Assembly: GCF_037991315.1 (NCBI RefSeq)
Contig: NZ_CP150300.1
Coordinates: forward strand, 3,844,001-3,908,000
DNA: 64,000 bases
Source of the DNA: Paenibacillus sp. FSL H8-0079
GTDB lineage: Bacteria; Bacillota; Bacilli; Paenibacillales; Paenibacillaceae
Direction: 5' to 3'
Of this stretch, positions 51,985-62,018 are shown one piece after another. The notes below the pieces were generated by a model. The model was given only the letters and a program-made list of their open reading frames with translations. It searched no databases and was not told the origin of the DNA. Made by a program: the position numbers and the translations under genes. Each line of letters opens with the position of its first letter. Within the stretch, counting starts at the first letter, position 1.

Positions 51985-53260
51985 ACATATCCCACTCAAT
52001 TTCTTTCAGCTCATAGAAGTGAGCCAAGGCGTGGTCGCCGAGAGCATCACAGATGACTTCGCTGCGGATCAATTCATTCAATGCTTCTTTCAGGTCAGCT
52101 GGCAAGCTTGGAATGCCTTCTTCCACACGCTCTTCTTCTGACATGATGTAGATGTTACGGTCAATTGGAGTTGGTAAGGAAAGCTCACGTTTGATTCCGT
52201 CCAGACCTGCTTTCAACAAAACAGCCAAAGCCAGGTAAGGGTTAGCAGCCGGATCCGGGTTACGAACCTCAACACGTGTACTCAGACCACGGGAAGCTGG
52301 AATACGGATCATTGGGCTACGGTTACTAGCAGACCATGCTACATAGCAAGGGGCTTCATAACCTGGTACAAGACGTTTGTATGAGTTCACAGTTGGGTTA
52401 GTAATTGCTGCAAACGCACGCGCATGCTTCAGAGTTCCAGCCATGAAGTAACGTGCAGTTTTGCTCAGACCCAGCTCGTCAGATTCGTCAACGAATGCGT
52501 TCACATTGCCTTGGAACAAGGATTGGTTACAGTGCATACCTGAACCGTTCATACCAAACAGCGGTTTCGGCATGAAGGTAGCATGTAGACCATGCTGACG
52601 TGCAATCGTTTTAACAACGAGTTTGAACGTTTGGATCTGGTCTGCTGCTTTCAGAGCATCAGCATATTTAAAGTCGATCTCATGCTGACCTGGAGCTACC
52701 TCATGGTGAGAAGCTTCGATCTCAAAGCCCATTTCTTCAAGTGTGATAACGATGTCACGACGACAGTTTTCACCAAGATCCGTAGGCGCAAGGTCGAAAT
52801 AACCACCTTGGTCATTCAGTTCGTTAGTCGGGTTTCCTTTTTCGTCTGTTTTGAACAAGAAGAACTCGGGTTCAGGACCAACGTTGAAGGAAGTGAATCC
52901 CATTTCTTCGGCTTCTTTCAGATTTCGTTTCAAGATGCCACGTGGATCTCCTGGGAAAGGATTACCATCCGGAAGATATACGTCGCAAATCAGACGAGCA
53001 ACACGGTTCTCTGCTACCCATGGGAAAATAAGCCAAGAATCTAGATCTGGATAGAGGTACATATCGGACTCTTCAATACGTACATAACCTTCGATGGAAG
53101 ATCCATCGAACATCATTTTGTTATCCAGAGCCTTAGTCAACTGGCTCACAGGAATCTCAACGTTTTTGATAGCTCCAAGCAAATCAGTAAATTGCAATCG
53201 AATGAATCGTACGTTTTCTTCTTTCGAAATGCGGAGAATGTCTTCTTTTGTATAACTCAC
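51932..53260 (-). CDS. glnA: Glutamine synthetase, type I
   Basis: Makes glutamine from glutamate, ammonia and ATP; 442 aa, the short Gram-positive GSI-alpha form that is feedback-inhibited and not adenylylated. Motifs: [30 protein letters not shown], the ATP/metal segment [47 protein letters not shown] and [15 protein letters not shown]. The second gene of the glnR-glnA operon. Its last 17 codons form part of the island's attachment repeat, but the gene is complete. Confidence 0.97.
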   Translation of the reverse strand: MSYTKEDILRISKEENVRFIRLQFTDLLGAIKNVEIPVSQLTKALDNKMMFDGSSIEGYVRIEESDMYLYPDLDSWLIFPWVAENRVARLICDVYLPDGNPFPGDPRGILKRNLKEAEEMGFTSFNVGPEPEFFLFKTDEKGNPTNELNDQGGYFDLAPTDLGENCRRDIVITLEEMGFEIEASHHEVAPGQHEIDFKYADALKAADQIQTFKLVVKTIARQHGLHATFMPKPLFGMNGSGMHCNQSLFQGNVNAFVDESDELGLSKTARYFMAGTLKHARAFAAITNPTVNSYKRLVPGYEAPCYVAWSASNRSPMIRIPASRGLSTRVEVRNPDPAANPYLALAVLLKAGLDGIKRELSLPTPIDRNIYIMSEEERVEEGIPSLPADLKEALNELIRSEVICDALGDHALAHFYELKEIEWDMYRTQVHQWERDQYITLY

Positions 53261-53389
53261 TATAACCTCTCCCTTTCTTATCTGCGTATTTGGCTTGCCT
53301 GTTATATTTGTACATTAGAAAGTTCCACGGGTCAAGGAGTCGGCCATCACAAGTGCATGATTTCCCCTCACTCGCCGAGTTATGCGAAC

Positions 53390-53803
53390 TTACTTTTTAT
53401 TAAAGAATCGGGAAAGCTCTCCCTGAATGAGAGATACTTGTCCAGGTCTCTTACCTGATACAAGCTGTTGCTTCAGCAAGCGGTGCAACTGCGTATCGGA
53501 CAGCTCTCTACGTTTGACTTCAGTATCTGGCGTGATCACTGTAGCTTCCTCGGATTCTTTCGAAACAGGATTCATCACTTGTTTGATCCCCGCGATGTTA
53601 ACTCCTTTTTCAATCAAAGCCTTGATCTCTAGCAATCTCTCTACGTCATTAAAAGAAAACAAACGTTGATTACCTGACGTTCTCGCAGGAACGATCAAGC
53701 TGTGCTGCTCATAATAACGAATCTGACGTGCAGACAGATCCGTAAGTTTCATTACAATACCAATCGGGAATAAGGCCATATTTCTGCGAATTTCATCACC
53801 CAT
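53390..53803 (-). CDS. glnR: MerR-family nitrogen regulator GlnR
   Basis: 137 aa, represses glnRA and other nitrogen genes when glutamine is abundant, in concert with feedback-inhibited glutamine synthetase. The N-terminal MerR helix-turn-helix is LFPIGIVMKLTDLSARQIRYYEQHSLIVPART, and the C-terminal tail is where glutamine synthetase acts. The ATG at 53803 (MGDEIRRNMALFPIG) is preferred over upstream in-frame ATGs because GGAAGG lies 9 bases away and it matches the family start. Confidence 0.94.
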   Translation of the reverse strand: MGDEIRRNMALFPIGIVMKLTDLSARQIRYYEQHSLIVPARTSGNQRLFSFNDVERLLEIKALIEKGVNIAGIKQVMNPVSKESEEATVITPDTEVKRRELSDTQLHRLLKQQLVSGKRPGQVSLIQGELSRFFNKK

Positions 53804-53838
53804 GTTCATCAACCTTCCAGTCATCTATTCTTCTCCCT

Positions 53839-53890
53839 ATTGTACATTTAGTTGTTACCAAGTGTCAATGACGTGTTAGATAAACTCACA
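53839..53890 (-). promoter_or_regulatory. glnR promoter with GlnR/TnrA box
   Basis: On the minus strand TTGACA (53863-53868) and TACAAT (53839-53844) are 18 bases apart. Just upstream, TGTGA-N7-TAACA (53874-53890) matches the GlnR box consensus TGTNAN7TNACA. This supports autorepression of glnRA. Confidence 0.75.
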
Positions 53891-55139
53891 ATAATTTACG
53901 ATCTTTCATGGTCTGTAACGCCATTAAAACGCCATATTTGACATGAGAGTACGTTAATCCGCCTTGCATGTACCCGATATACGGCTCCCGTATAGGCGCA
54001 TCGGCTGACAATTCCAGACTTCCGCCCTGAATAAACGTACCTGCCGCCATAATGACAGGATGCTCATAACCAGGCATGTCCCATGGTTCAGGAACCACGT
54101 GGCTATCTACAGCGGCTGCACGCTGAATTCCTTGAACGAAGGCGATCAGATGCTCAGCAGAGCTAAACTTAACAGCCTGGATCAGATCTGTACGAGCTTC
54201 ATTCCAGGCGGGTTTGGTTACAAATCCGGATTCAGCAAACATCGCAGCAGCAAACGTACTTCCTTTGATAGCTTGTCCTACAATTGTCGGAGCCATGTAA
54301 AGTCCTTGGTAGATGCCACGTGTTGTCCCCAGCATGGCTCCCACCTCTCCCCCGATTCCCGGGGCTGTCAGACGATAAGCTGCCAGCTGTACGTACTGTT
54401 CCTTCCCACATATGTATCCACCGGTTTCCGCAATGCCTCCACCAGGATTCTTGATCAGTGACCCGGCCATCAGATCAACTCCGACTTCTGTCGGTTCACG
54501 TTCCTCCGTGAATTCACCGTAACAATTATCTACGAATACGATAACATCTTCCTTCAGCGCTTTGACACGCGTAACCATCTCAGCGATCTCAGCAACGCAG
54601 AAGGAAGAGCGCCAGTCATAACCACGTGAACGTTGAATTCCAATGACTTTCGTAGCCGGTGTAATGCTTTTCTCAACTGCTTCCCAGTCCACTGCGCCTG
54701 CAGCAGTTAAGGCTGTCTCACGGTAGCCGATGCCAAAATCACGTAACGAACCTGTACCATCGCCGGGTTTGCCAATAACTTTATGCAATGTGTCATAAGG
54801 CTTACCCGTGATGTACAATAATTCGTCACCTGGGCGCAACACGCCAAAGAGAGCTGTACTAATCGTATGTGTACCCGAAGCAAAATGGGGGCGTACCAAC
54901 GCAGCTTCAGCACCAAACACATCAGCATATACTTCATCAAGCACTTCACGCCCACGATCGTTATACGCATAACCTGTTGAACCTGCAAAGTGAAAATCGC
55001 TTACTTTTCGCTGTTGGAAAGCATTAATGACCTTCCATTGATTGTGATCTGTGATCCGATCAATCTGTTTCAGTTGTCCTTCAATCTGACGCTCCACTTG
55101 ATGTTGAAGTTCAGATATTTCTGAATCAAAGCTTACCAT
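53886..55139 (-). CDS. ynbB: Cystathionine beta-lyase-like PLP enzyme (YnbB/aluminum-resistance family)
   Basis: 417 aa, fold-type I pyridoxal-phosphate enzyme of the family annotated as methionine gamma-lyase-like or aluminum-resistance protein. Seen: FHFAGSTGYAYNDRGREVLDEVYADVFGAEAALVRPHFASGTHTI, VFVDNCYGEFTE and the probable PLP-lysine segment LMAGSLIKNPGGGIAETGGYICG. The substrate is not established. Gene order hflX-ynbB-glnR-glnA matches Bacillus. Confidence 0.9.
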   Translation of the reverse strand: MVSFDSEISELQHQVERQIEGQLKQIDRITDHNQWKVINAFQQRKVSDFHFAGSTGYAYNDRGREVLDEVYADVFGAEAALVRPHFASGTHTISTALFGVLRPGDELLYITGKPYDTLHKVIGKPGDGTGSLRDFGIGYRETALTAAGAVDWEAVEKSITPATKVIGIQRSRGYDWRSSFCVAEIAEMVTRVKALKEDVIVFVDNCYGEFTEEREPTEVGVDLMAGSLIKNPGGGIAETGGYICGKEQYVQLAAYRLTAPGIGGEVGAMLGTTRGIYQGLYMAPTIVGQAIKGSTFAAAMFAESGFVTKPAWNEARTDLIQAVKFSSAEHLIAFVQGIQRAAAVDSHVVPEPWDMPGYEHPVIMAAGTFIQGGSLELSADAPIREPYIGYMQGGLTYSHVKYGVLMALQTMKDRKLL

Positions 55140-55223
55140 CTTACTTCATTCCCCTTCATAGCACGAATCTGACGTTGAATATCTATTATCGTGTCAACTT
55201 ATCACACAAATATGTCATGAATA

Positions 55224-56510
55224 TTACAATTCAATGAAATCTTCAAGCACATAACCAAATTTCTCATATTCACCTTTTTGCAATTCCACTTCATAAATGA
55301 CATCATTTTCTTCAAAGCTGGTATCCACTACATCACCAATTTTGTAAAGTACCGACGTAAGATCTCCACGTTCTGCCGGAATACGGAAGCGCTTCGTGTC
55401 ACCAGTCAGCTCTGTCTGAATCAATTCACGAATTTTAAGTAGATCGTCGGAGTCCAATGCACTTACTTTGATATGGTCCTTATCCAATGGAAGCATCTCA
55501 AGCTGTTCAGGTGTACATGCATCTTTTTTGTTATACAGGACTAACTGTGGCTTGTCCCCTGAACCAAGTTCTTGCAGAATCGTGTTAACAGTTCGCATCT
55601 GATCTTCACGCATAACCGATGAGGCATCCACAACATGCAGGATGAGATCTGCTTCATTCACTTCCTCCAGCGTTGCTCGGAAAGCTGCAATCAGATCATG
55701 CGGGAGATTTTGAATAAATCCTACTGTGTCGGTAAGTACGATTTCTTTACCACTTGGAAGTTCCATCGTGCGTGATGTTGGATCCAGGGTAGCGAATAGT
55801 TGATCTTGAATATACACATCTGCAGCAGTCAATTGCTTGAGCAAGGTTGATTTGCCAGCATTGGTATAACCAACAAGGGCCACCTGAACAATACCTGTCT
55901 TTTTACGCCGTTCACGATGCAGCTTACGATGACGTGTCAGTTCTTCCAGATGACGTTTCAGATCATCGATGCGACCACGGATGTGACGACGGTCCGTCTC
56001 CAGCTTGCTTTCACCTGGACCTCTTGTTCCGATTCCGCCACCGAGTCTCGAAAGGTTCTTGCCATGACCCGACAAGCGCGGAAGCAAGTAGCTATGCTGA
56101 GCCAATTCCACTTGAATGATACCTTCTCTTGTGTTGGCACGTTGTGCGAAGATGTCCAAGATCAATTGAGTACGGTCAATAATTTTGAGATCGAGGGTTT
56201 CTTCCAGATTACGAACCTGTGCACCTGATAATTCCTGATCAAAAATAGCTGTAGTTGCTCCGAGTTCCTCCGCGATTGCCCGGAGTTCTTCCACCTTTCC
56301 TTTACCAATAAACCATTTGGTATCACGTTTTTCCCTGTTCTGAGAAAGTACACTTAGCACTTCCACTCCAGCTGTCTCCGCAAGTTTCACCAGTTCTTCT
56401 AAAGAATACTCAGGATTGATACCTGTACGTTTTACATCATCCGTAACAAGACTCACCAAAACGGCGCGATCTTTTTTGACCATATCTGTATCATGTGTGC
56501 CATTTGTCAT
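55224..56510 (-). CDS. hflX: GTPase HflX
   Basis: Ribosome-associated GTPase that splits or rescues stalled ribosomes under stress; 428 aa. The N-terminal HflX domain (KRDTKWFIGKGKVEEL) and the GPGESKLETDRRHIRGRI linker are followed by the G domain: GYTNAGKSTLLKQL, DTVGFIQNLPHDL and NKKD. GTG at 56522 is too close to the GAGGGAG site, so the ATG at 56510 is chosen. Confidence 0.95.
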   Translation of the reverse strand: MTNGTHDTDMVKKDRAVLVSLVTDDVKRTGINPEYSLEELVKLAETAGVEVLSVLSQNREKRDTKWFIGKGKVEELRAIAEELGATTAIFDQELSGAQVRNLEETLDLKIIDRTQLILDIFAQRANTREGIIQVELAQHSYLLPRLSGHGKNLSRLGGGIGTRGPGESKLETDRRHIRGRIDDLKRHLEELTRHRKLHRERRKKTGIVQVALVGYTNAGKSTLLKQLTAADVYIQDQLFATLDPTSRTMELPSGKEIVLTDTVGFIQNLPHDLIAAFRATLEEVNEADLILHVVDASSVMREDQMRTVNTILQELGSGDKPQLVLYNKKDACTPEQLEMLPLDKDHIKVSALDSDDLLKIRELIQTELTGDTKRFRIPAERGDLTSVLYKIGDVVDTSFEENDVIYEVELQKGEYEKFGYVLEDFIEL

Positions 56511-56629
56511 GTATATGTTCACTCCCTCTAATTACTAATCCGTTGATATTCGTTGCCACGAATATGCCATGGCATGCCTTAAGCCGAACCGGTTGGCCCG
56601 GCCGGCTGGTGTAAAAACTATATTATCGC

Positions 56630-57601
56630 TTACTTTCGCTCAAAGTTCAAATCCTCTGTACGGATTGTCATCAGCTCCAGTTTTCCTGGACTGCCTTCCG
56701 AATATTGTTCCAACAATCGAACCGCCTGATGCCTGATCGAACGCTCAATGGCATTACGAACGTATCTGGCGTTACTGAACGCATGCAGCGAATCATTTTT
56801 TTCCTGAAGCAGATGTTGCTTCAACTTGAGTATGGTCTGTGGCATTAGAATATAATCACGCTCTTTGGCCATAATCTCAGAGATTTGAATCAACTGATCA
56901 ATGCTGTAGTCTGGAAACTCTACTTGAATGGGAAAGCGTGAAGGTAACCCCGGATTCGTCTGGAGAAAAAAATCAATCTCTTCCGAGTATCCAGCCAATA
57001 TGAGGATAAATTGGTTTTTATTGTCTTCCATTGATTTTACAAGCGTATCGATTGCTTCCTTGCCAAAATCTTTCTCACCACCGCGGGCCAAACTGTATGC
57101 TTCATCAATGAACAAGATCCCACCGAGTGCCTTCTTGACCAGATCTCTAGTTTTCTGCGCCGTGTGACCGATATATTCTCCAACCAGATCCGCACGCTCT
57201 ACTTCAATAAGATGGCCTTTACTCAACACACCCATCTTCTGAAAGAGTTTGGCAACAATTCTGGCTACAGTTGTCTTACCGGTCCCTGGATTGCCTTTAA
57301 AGATCATATGATACACGTGCGCGCCACTAAGTAAGCCTGCTTCGGTACGCATCTGAGCAATCTGTAAGAAAGCATAGATTTCAAATACCAAGTCTTTGAT
57401 ATTTTCAAGTCCAACCAATTGCTCCAATTCACCCTGTATCTCCTGAAAATGCGCATGTTTGGTTATACTCTTAGCTGCCTGTACTGCCGCTGCTTCGTCT
57501 TTGACCAACATCTGAGGTTCCTGGTTACGCAACACAATATTAATTTGCCTGGATGGTCTACCTCCCGGTTGCTCTCCTGCAGCCATGACCCGTCCGTTCA
57601 T
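56630..57601 (-). CDS. spoVK: Stage V sporulation protein K (AAA ATPase)
   Basis: 323 aa CbxX/CfxQ-type AAA ATPase needed for spore maturation in Bacillus. Walker A GNPGTGKTTVARIVAKLF (about 107), Walker B GGILFIDEAYSLARGG, sensor-like LILAGYSEEIDFFLQTNPGLPSRF. GAGGTGAT precedes the ATG by 9 bases. The neighbouring hflX-ynbB-glnRA order is as in Bacillus. Its presence marks the host as a spore former. Confidence 0.93.
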   Translation of the reverse strand: MNGRVMAAGEQPGGRPSRQINIVLRNQEPQMLVKDEAAAVQAAKSITKHAHFQEIQGELEQLVGLENIKDLVFEIYAFLQIAQMRTEAGLLSGAHVYHMIFKGNPGTGKTTVARIVAKLFQKMGVLSKGHLIEVERADLVGEYIGHTAQKTRDLVKKALGGILFIDEAYSLARGGEKDFGKEAIDTLVKSMEDNKNQFILILAGYSEEIDFFLQTNPGLPSRFPIQVEFPDYSIDQLIQISEIMAKERDYILMPQTILKLKQHLLQEKNDSLHAFSNARYVRNAIERSIRHQAVRLLEQYSEGSPGKLELMTIRTEDLNFERK

Positions 57602-57711
57602 TCGCCATCACCTCTATTTTATCGGGCTGAACTCTCCTGATTATTAATGTATTCTATCAGGTGCTCCAATATTAGAAGGATCATGAAGAATTCTGCGGAT
57701 AAGTACATGTC

Positions 57712-58275
57712 TCAAATCTGAATGTTTTTTCGAAACTCTCCGTTCTCAAACAAACTCTGTCTGTGCTTCAGCGATAACTGAAAGTACGGAAACACATGTG
57801 CATCAATGGCATGAAGCAGTTCCTTTGCTGTCTTGTTCGCCAAGTCATAATCACCCGTCGTTATGTGCTTCCGTGACAGTGCATCTTCAAGCTCATCTTC
57901 ATCCAGCAAAAACACTTCTCCATCTTTCAGTACCACGACATCCAGATACAGGTCATCAAACCAAGGCACACCCTGATCGGTTATCCCCTGACTACGGCAT
58001 GTATCAATATACCATTCCACAATCCGTTCCTGATCGTCAAACATCGCCGTAACTACAAAGTGTTCTCCCTTCGGATAGTATTGCAGCCAAGAATAACCTT
58101 TATCTGCGATACAGAAGGTACTACCTCCATATGTTTTCCACAGAGGTTCTTTCAAATCCTGTATGGTGTACAACGTAATATATCCTGTGAAAATTTTGGA
58201 TTGAACGAACCGGCATGTGAATTGTCGGTTCGTAATCCGGCGCCAGTTCGCGCGGTCCCCGAATTTCCGTTTCAT
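57712..58275 (-). CDS. DUF402-domain protein
   Basis: 187 aa. The central part (ITLYTIQDLKEPLWKTYGGSTFCIADKGYSWLQYYPKGEHFVVTAMFDDQERIVEWYIDTCR) and VPWFDDLYLDVVVLKDGEVFLLDEDELEDAL fit DUF402/YgaC-type proteins, members of which are nucleoside di/triphosphatases or RNase-linked. The frame extends to 58383, but the ATG at 58275 follows AAGAGGGG. Exact activity is unknown. Confidence 0.85.
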   Translation of the reverse strand: MKRKFGDRANWRRITNRQFTCRFVQSKIFTGYITLYTIQDLKEPLWKTYGGSTFCIADKGYSWLQYYPKGEHFVVTAMFDDQERIVEWYIDTCRSQGITDQGVPWFDDLYLDVVVLKDGEVFLLDEDELEDALSRKHITTGDYDLANKTAKELLHAIDAHVFPYFQLSLKHRQSLFENGEFRKNIQI

Positions 58276-58490
58276 ACGAACCCCTCTTTGCCGACTACAG
58301 GCCCGTGACCTGCTCTCATATTGGTGAACAATGTAATAACGTCCGCATGATGGGTTCCAGCGCTCTGGATCCGCCTTGCACAACGTATTACGAATAGTTA
58401 CAGCTTACCATATTTAAGGTATACACTCAAAATCAAGCTTTGTCCCATCTATTCATGAAATGAGCTTCGATTAAAGATGGTTTCGTATAA

Positions 58491-58534
58491 CACAAAAAAA
58501 CTGCTTCACCGGTTTTCCGGGAAGCAGTTTTTCA
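58491..58534 (-). terminator. Intrinsic terminator of the penicillin-binding protein gene
   Basis: On the minus strand AAACTGCTTCCCGG pairs with CCGGTGAAGCAGTTT around AAAA, followed by T-rich sequence. Confidence 0.85.
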
Positions 58535-58571
58535 ATGTAGCTATAATGTAGCTATTAAGTGTTCAATGGCT

Positions 58572-61232
58572 TTAGCCGCCAGTTCCAGCTTGAGAATCTG
58601 CAGGTACATCTGTTCCTCCAGTATCCCCACTCGTTCCGCTGTCCGGGGGAGTTACAACTTCGCCAGGCGTCGTTACGGACCCATCATCGGTACCTTCATC
58701 GGTACCACCTGGATCTGTTGTCCCCTGACCAGGCGGGGTGGTATTTCCTCCCCCAGGTTGACCGTTTCCGCCGTTTCCGCCATTACTTCCGTTACTGCCA
58801 TTACTGCCGTTATTACCGTTATTTCCATTTTCATTCCCGTTACCGTTATTTCCGTTTGAGTTGCCATTATCCGGTGAACCATTATCCGGATTCTCTGTAC
58901 CTGGCTGCTCAGGATCTATCTCTGTTCCAGGGTCTATGCCAGGATCAGGTTCCTCCGGTGGCACTTCCTGCGCTTCAATCATCAGAGAGATGGTATTGGA
59001 AGGATCCGTTTCAAGTCCTGATGCCAAGTCGTAAGCTGTCACATAGTACTCATAGGTCAGACCAGGCAACGCACTTAAATCTTGTGCATTGGTCGCACCT
59101 ACTGCATCAATGAGATGAGTAAACTGCGCTTCAGAAGTTTCTTTACGATACACACGATATTGTGTGCTCGCGTCACCCGTTCCAGCCCAACTCAGTGAGA
59201 CGGTTTGAGCAGATGGATCGTATGATCCACTCAGACCACTAACGGACAGAGCTGGCTGCTCTGGTTCTTCTACTGGTTGAGGTGCCTGCCCTCCAGCCGG
59301 TGCTTTGAATTGCTTCACGGGAACGCCTTTCATTGCATCTCCCATGACTTTGGCAAAGAAAGCTGCCGACAGCTTACTACTGTTCTTAAGCATATGATTC
59401 GCATCCGGATTGTCATACCCCATCCAGACTGCGGCAGTCCACTCCGGTGTATATCCAACGAACCATACATCACGGTTGGCACTATTGCCTGAGATGCCAC
59501 TTTGAACAGTTCCTGTTTTACCCGCTACCGGACGATCCAGACGCGCTGAACGTCCCGTACCGTCATTAACAACGTTCTGTAGCATCTGTGTAAGCTGATA
59601 CGCATTTTGCTCACTCATGACACGCGTTGTGTCCGAGTTATCGTGTTTATACGTGGTTTTGCCTGCGCTATCCTTAATTTCCTTAATGGAATAGGCTGCT
59701 CGGTATTCTCCAAGGTTAGCAAATGCACTATAGGCTTGTGCCATTTCCAGTGTATTTGTACCTTTACTTAGACCACCAAGGGCAATCGCCAGGTTTTTGT
59801 CTTCATCCGCAAGCTGTATACCTACACTCTTGGCAAAATTAATACCTGTATTAACGCCTATTTTATCAAGTAGCCATACCGCAGGAATATTTTCCGACTT
59901 CGTAATGGCTTCCGTCATACTGATGGTTGAAGAATATCCATGCAAGTTACCAGGACAGTAGTTACCAAAACATTGCTTCGCATTACTCAGCGAGGAGTTG
60001 GCACTGTAATTCCCTGATTCAAGAGCCGGTGCATAAGACACAATCGGTTTAAAAGCTGAACCGGGTTGTCTCCGACTCTGCGTAACACGGCTATAGCCTT
60101 TGGTCTGATAATCACGTCCACCCAGGAGGGCAACGAGGCTACCATTCTCATGGTTCATGATAACCATAGAGCCTTGAACCTGTTGATCATCTTTACTTGC
60201 CTCGAACAGACTATCATCTGTGAAAGCAGTTTCCATGGCTGTTTGAGCCTGAGCATCCATCGTTGTATAGATTTTGTATCCGCCGATATTCAGATCATCT
60301 TCCGTTTTGCCTGTTACACGTTCAGCTTCACGGAGCACATAATCAATAAAGGCTTGATACTTCTTCTCTTTCTCTGGTCGTTTGTAGTTATAGTTAATCT
60401 CTTTTGCTTCATCCATCTCCGCCTTGGTAATGTAGCCTTGTTCATACATCAGCTGTAATACCACACCACGGCGTGCTTTGGAATCGTTTGGATTGCTCAC
60501 CGGATTGTAGGCAGAAGGGCCTTTAGGCATAGCTGCTAAGGTCGCGATTTGCCATAGCTTCAACTGACTCAAATCTTTTTGTCCAAAATAAAATTCTGAT
60601 GCTGCTTTAATCCCGTAACGCTGATGACCGAAGAAAATCCGGTTCAGGTACATCGTCAGGATCTCGTCTTTTGTGTACTTGCGCTCTAATGCCATTGCAA
60701 TCGATACTTCCGTTGCTTTCCGGAAGAACGTCTTGTCACGGGACAAGAACATGTTCTTGGCAAGCTGCTGGGTTAGTGTACTACCACCCTCCACCATAGA
60801 ACGGGCCATGACGTCCTTAACTGCCGCACGCCCAATGGACCAGATATCCACGCCCTGATGATCGTAGAATCGTTTATCCTCCGTTGCAACAAAGGCTTGC
60901 TTCACCAGCTCAGGAATATCATCCTCATTGACAGGTTCCAGCTTCTGAATGGAAAGCTCCCCCATCAATTGGCCGTTGCGATCATATACTTTTGAAGTTT
61001 CATTAATTGTGGTTTTGTCCATGTTGGCTTTGAGCAGATTTTCGCCACTCACCATAATAAATAAATATCCGCCAAGTGCACAGAATATGGCGATTGCCAT
61101 TGTGAAAAACAGTGTCCATCCAACGCGTTTACCCGTAATTTTTTTCTTTTTAGAGGTCTTTGGCTTCGCTTTTTTGGGTGACTTGTTATTGTTGTTGCGA
61201 TTGTTAGACCTCGACAACGGATCGTTTGGCAT
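58572..61232 (-). CDS. Class A penicillin-binding protein (PBP1-like) with Fn3 and Asn/Gly-rich tail
   Basis: Bifunctional peptidoglycan synthase, 886 aa. After a basic N-terminus (KPKTSKKKKITGKR) come one membrane helix and the GT51 glycosyltransferase (VATEDKRFYDHQGVD, STLTQQLAKNMF, RKATEVSIAMALE). The transpeptidase has GSAFKP (nucleophile Ser), SEN-type and AGKTGTVQSG boxes. A fibronectin III-like domain (about 690-775) is followed by a low-complexity Asn/Gly then Gly/Thr/Pro tail. The ATG at 61232 has AGGAGG at 4 bases; longer frames lack a site. Confidence 0.94.
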   Translation of the reverse strand: MPNDPLSRSNNRNNNNKSPKKAKPKTSKKKKITGKRVGWTLFFTMAIAIFCALGGYLFIMVSGENLLKANMDKTTINETSKVYDRNGQLMGELSIQKLEPVNEDDIPELVKQAFVATEDKRFYDHQGVDIWSIGRAAVKDVMARSMVEGGSTLTQQLAKNMFLSRDKTFFRKATEVSIAMALERKYTKDEILTMYLNRIFFGHQRYGIKAASEFYFGQKDLSQLKLWQIATLAAMPKGPSAYNPVSNPNDSKARRGVVLQLMYEQGYITKAEMDEAKEINYNYKRPEKEKKYQAFIDYVLREAERVTGKTEDDLNIGGYKIYTTMDAQAQTAMETAFTDDSLFEASKDDQQVQGSMVIMNHENGSLVALLGGRDYQTKGYSRVTQSRRQPGSAFKPIVSYAPALESGNYSANSSLSNAKQCFGNYCPGNLHGYSSTISMTEAITKSENIPAVWLLDKIGVNTGINFAKSVGIQLADEDKNLAIALGGLSKGTNTLEMAQAYSAFANLGEYRAAYSIKEIKDSAGKTTYKHDNSDTTRVMSEQNAYQLTQMLQNVVNDGTGRSARLDRPVAGKTGTVQSGISGNSANRDVWFVGYTPEWTAAVWMGYDNPDANHMLKNSSKLSAAFFAKVMGDAMKGVPVKQFKAPAGGQAPQPVEEPEQPALSVSGLSGSYDPSAQTVSLSWAGTGDASTQYRVYRKETSEAQFTHLIDAVGATNAQDLSALPGLTYEYYVTAYDLASGLETDPSNTISLMIEAQEVPPEEPDPGIDPGTEIDPEQPGTENPDNGSPDNGNSNGNNGNGNENGNNGNNGSNGSNGSNGGNGGNGQPGGGNTTPPGQGTTDPGGTDEGTDDGSVTTPGEVVTPPDSGTSGDTGGTDVPADSQAGTGG
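58761..58881 (-). repeat. Asn/Gly-coding low-complexity tract in the PBP tail
   Basis: Short imperfect repeats encode runs such as NGNNGNGNENGNNG and SNGSNGSNGGNGG. The tract creates long shadow frames on the other strand that are not genes. It may vary in length between strains. Confidence 0.75.
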
Positions 61233-61315
61233 GTTACCTCCTGACTCCCTTTCGGTTGCATAATTTCTATTCGTCTGTTGGTTCAGGCTCATATTACACA
61301 TATTTTGCCCGGAAT

Positions 61316-61347
61316 GAAAAGAACAACCCTTTATTCAGGTTGCTCTG
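61316..61347 (-). terminator. Probable terminator of hfq
   Basis: On the minus strand AGAGCAACC pairs with GGGTTGTTCT across about 8 bases, with a short T-rich end. Confidence 0.55.
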
Positions 61348-61402
61348 TTTCAATACCTATACTTGTAGACGAAATGGTTGGTGAAAAGGTTTCGTAATTT
61401 TT

Positions 61403-61645
61403 TTAAGCTTCGCCGCTGTTATCTTGCTGCATCAGCGATACGCTGCGTTGCGGCGTGAACGTGGAGATGGCATGCTTGTAGACCATTTGCTGGCGTCCGT
61501 CGCTGTCAATGACGATCGTAAAATTGTCAAATGCCTTGATCGTCCCGCGGATTTGGAAGCCATTGGTCAGATAGACCGTAGCAGGAATATTCTCTTTCCG
61601 CAGTTGGTTCAAGAACGTATCTTGGATGTTGATGGACTTGTTCAT
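61403..61645 (-). CDS. hfq: RNA chaperone Hfq
   Basis: 80 aa Sm-like protein forming a hexamer that binds small RNAs. Sm1 motif is [19 protein letters not shown] and Sm2 is [11 protein letters not shown], with [13 protein letters not shown] at the proximal RNA-binding face. The start at 61645 (MNKSINIQD) is chosen over an in-frame start at 61684 from homology; the site GGGGGTA precedes it. Follows miaA, though a terminator intervenes. Confidence 0.96.
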   Translation of the reverse strand: MNKSINIQDTFLNQLRKENIPATVYLTNGFQIRGTIKAFDNFTIVIDSDGRQQMVYKHAISTFTPQRSVSLMQQDNSGEA

Positions 61646-61923
61646 TAGCCGTACCCCCATTGGTTCATTTGAATTCGTGTTCAAGTAATATTCAATATCG
61701 CTGAGTAGCTTTCGTGCTATTATATCATGAACAGTTTCATATAATCCACAAAAACCCCTTGTCTGCTATTTTGCACCCAATCTTGGCTTGGAGTACAACT
61801 AGAAGACTTATCCATTATACACCGCTTGCCAGATTTGCAAAAGAGGGGCAAAATCTTCGTTTTTCAGCACATTTCTTGCTTGTTTAATGAACCTATACTC
61901 ACTTCCATCTGTTCTAGTGATAA

Positions 61924-61967
61924 GCAAAAACCTCTACCTTTTGAAATATCAAAAAGATAGAGGTTCA
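61924..61967 (-). terminator. Intrinsic terminator of miaA
   Basis: On the minus strand AACCTCTATCTTTTTGA pairs with the complementary TCAAAAGGTAGAGGTT and is followed by TTTGC. Confidence 0.8.
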
Positions 61968-62018
61968 GATGTCGTGATCTACTCCAAGCATACAGATCAA
62001 TACTTATGATTATGAAAA

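Noticed and set aside
58761..58881. CRISPR-like array
   Set aside because: The short repeats are in frame within a coding sequence and encode Asn/Gly; there are no spacers or cas genes.
58559..59113. 184-codon plus-strand frame rich in Tyr, His and Arg
   Set aside because: It is the antisense shadow of the Asn/Gly repeat tail of the penicillin-binding protein.
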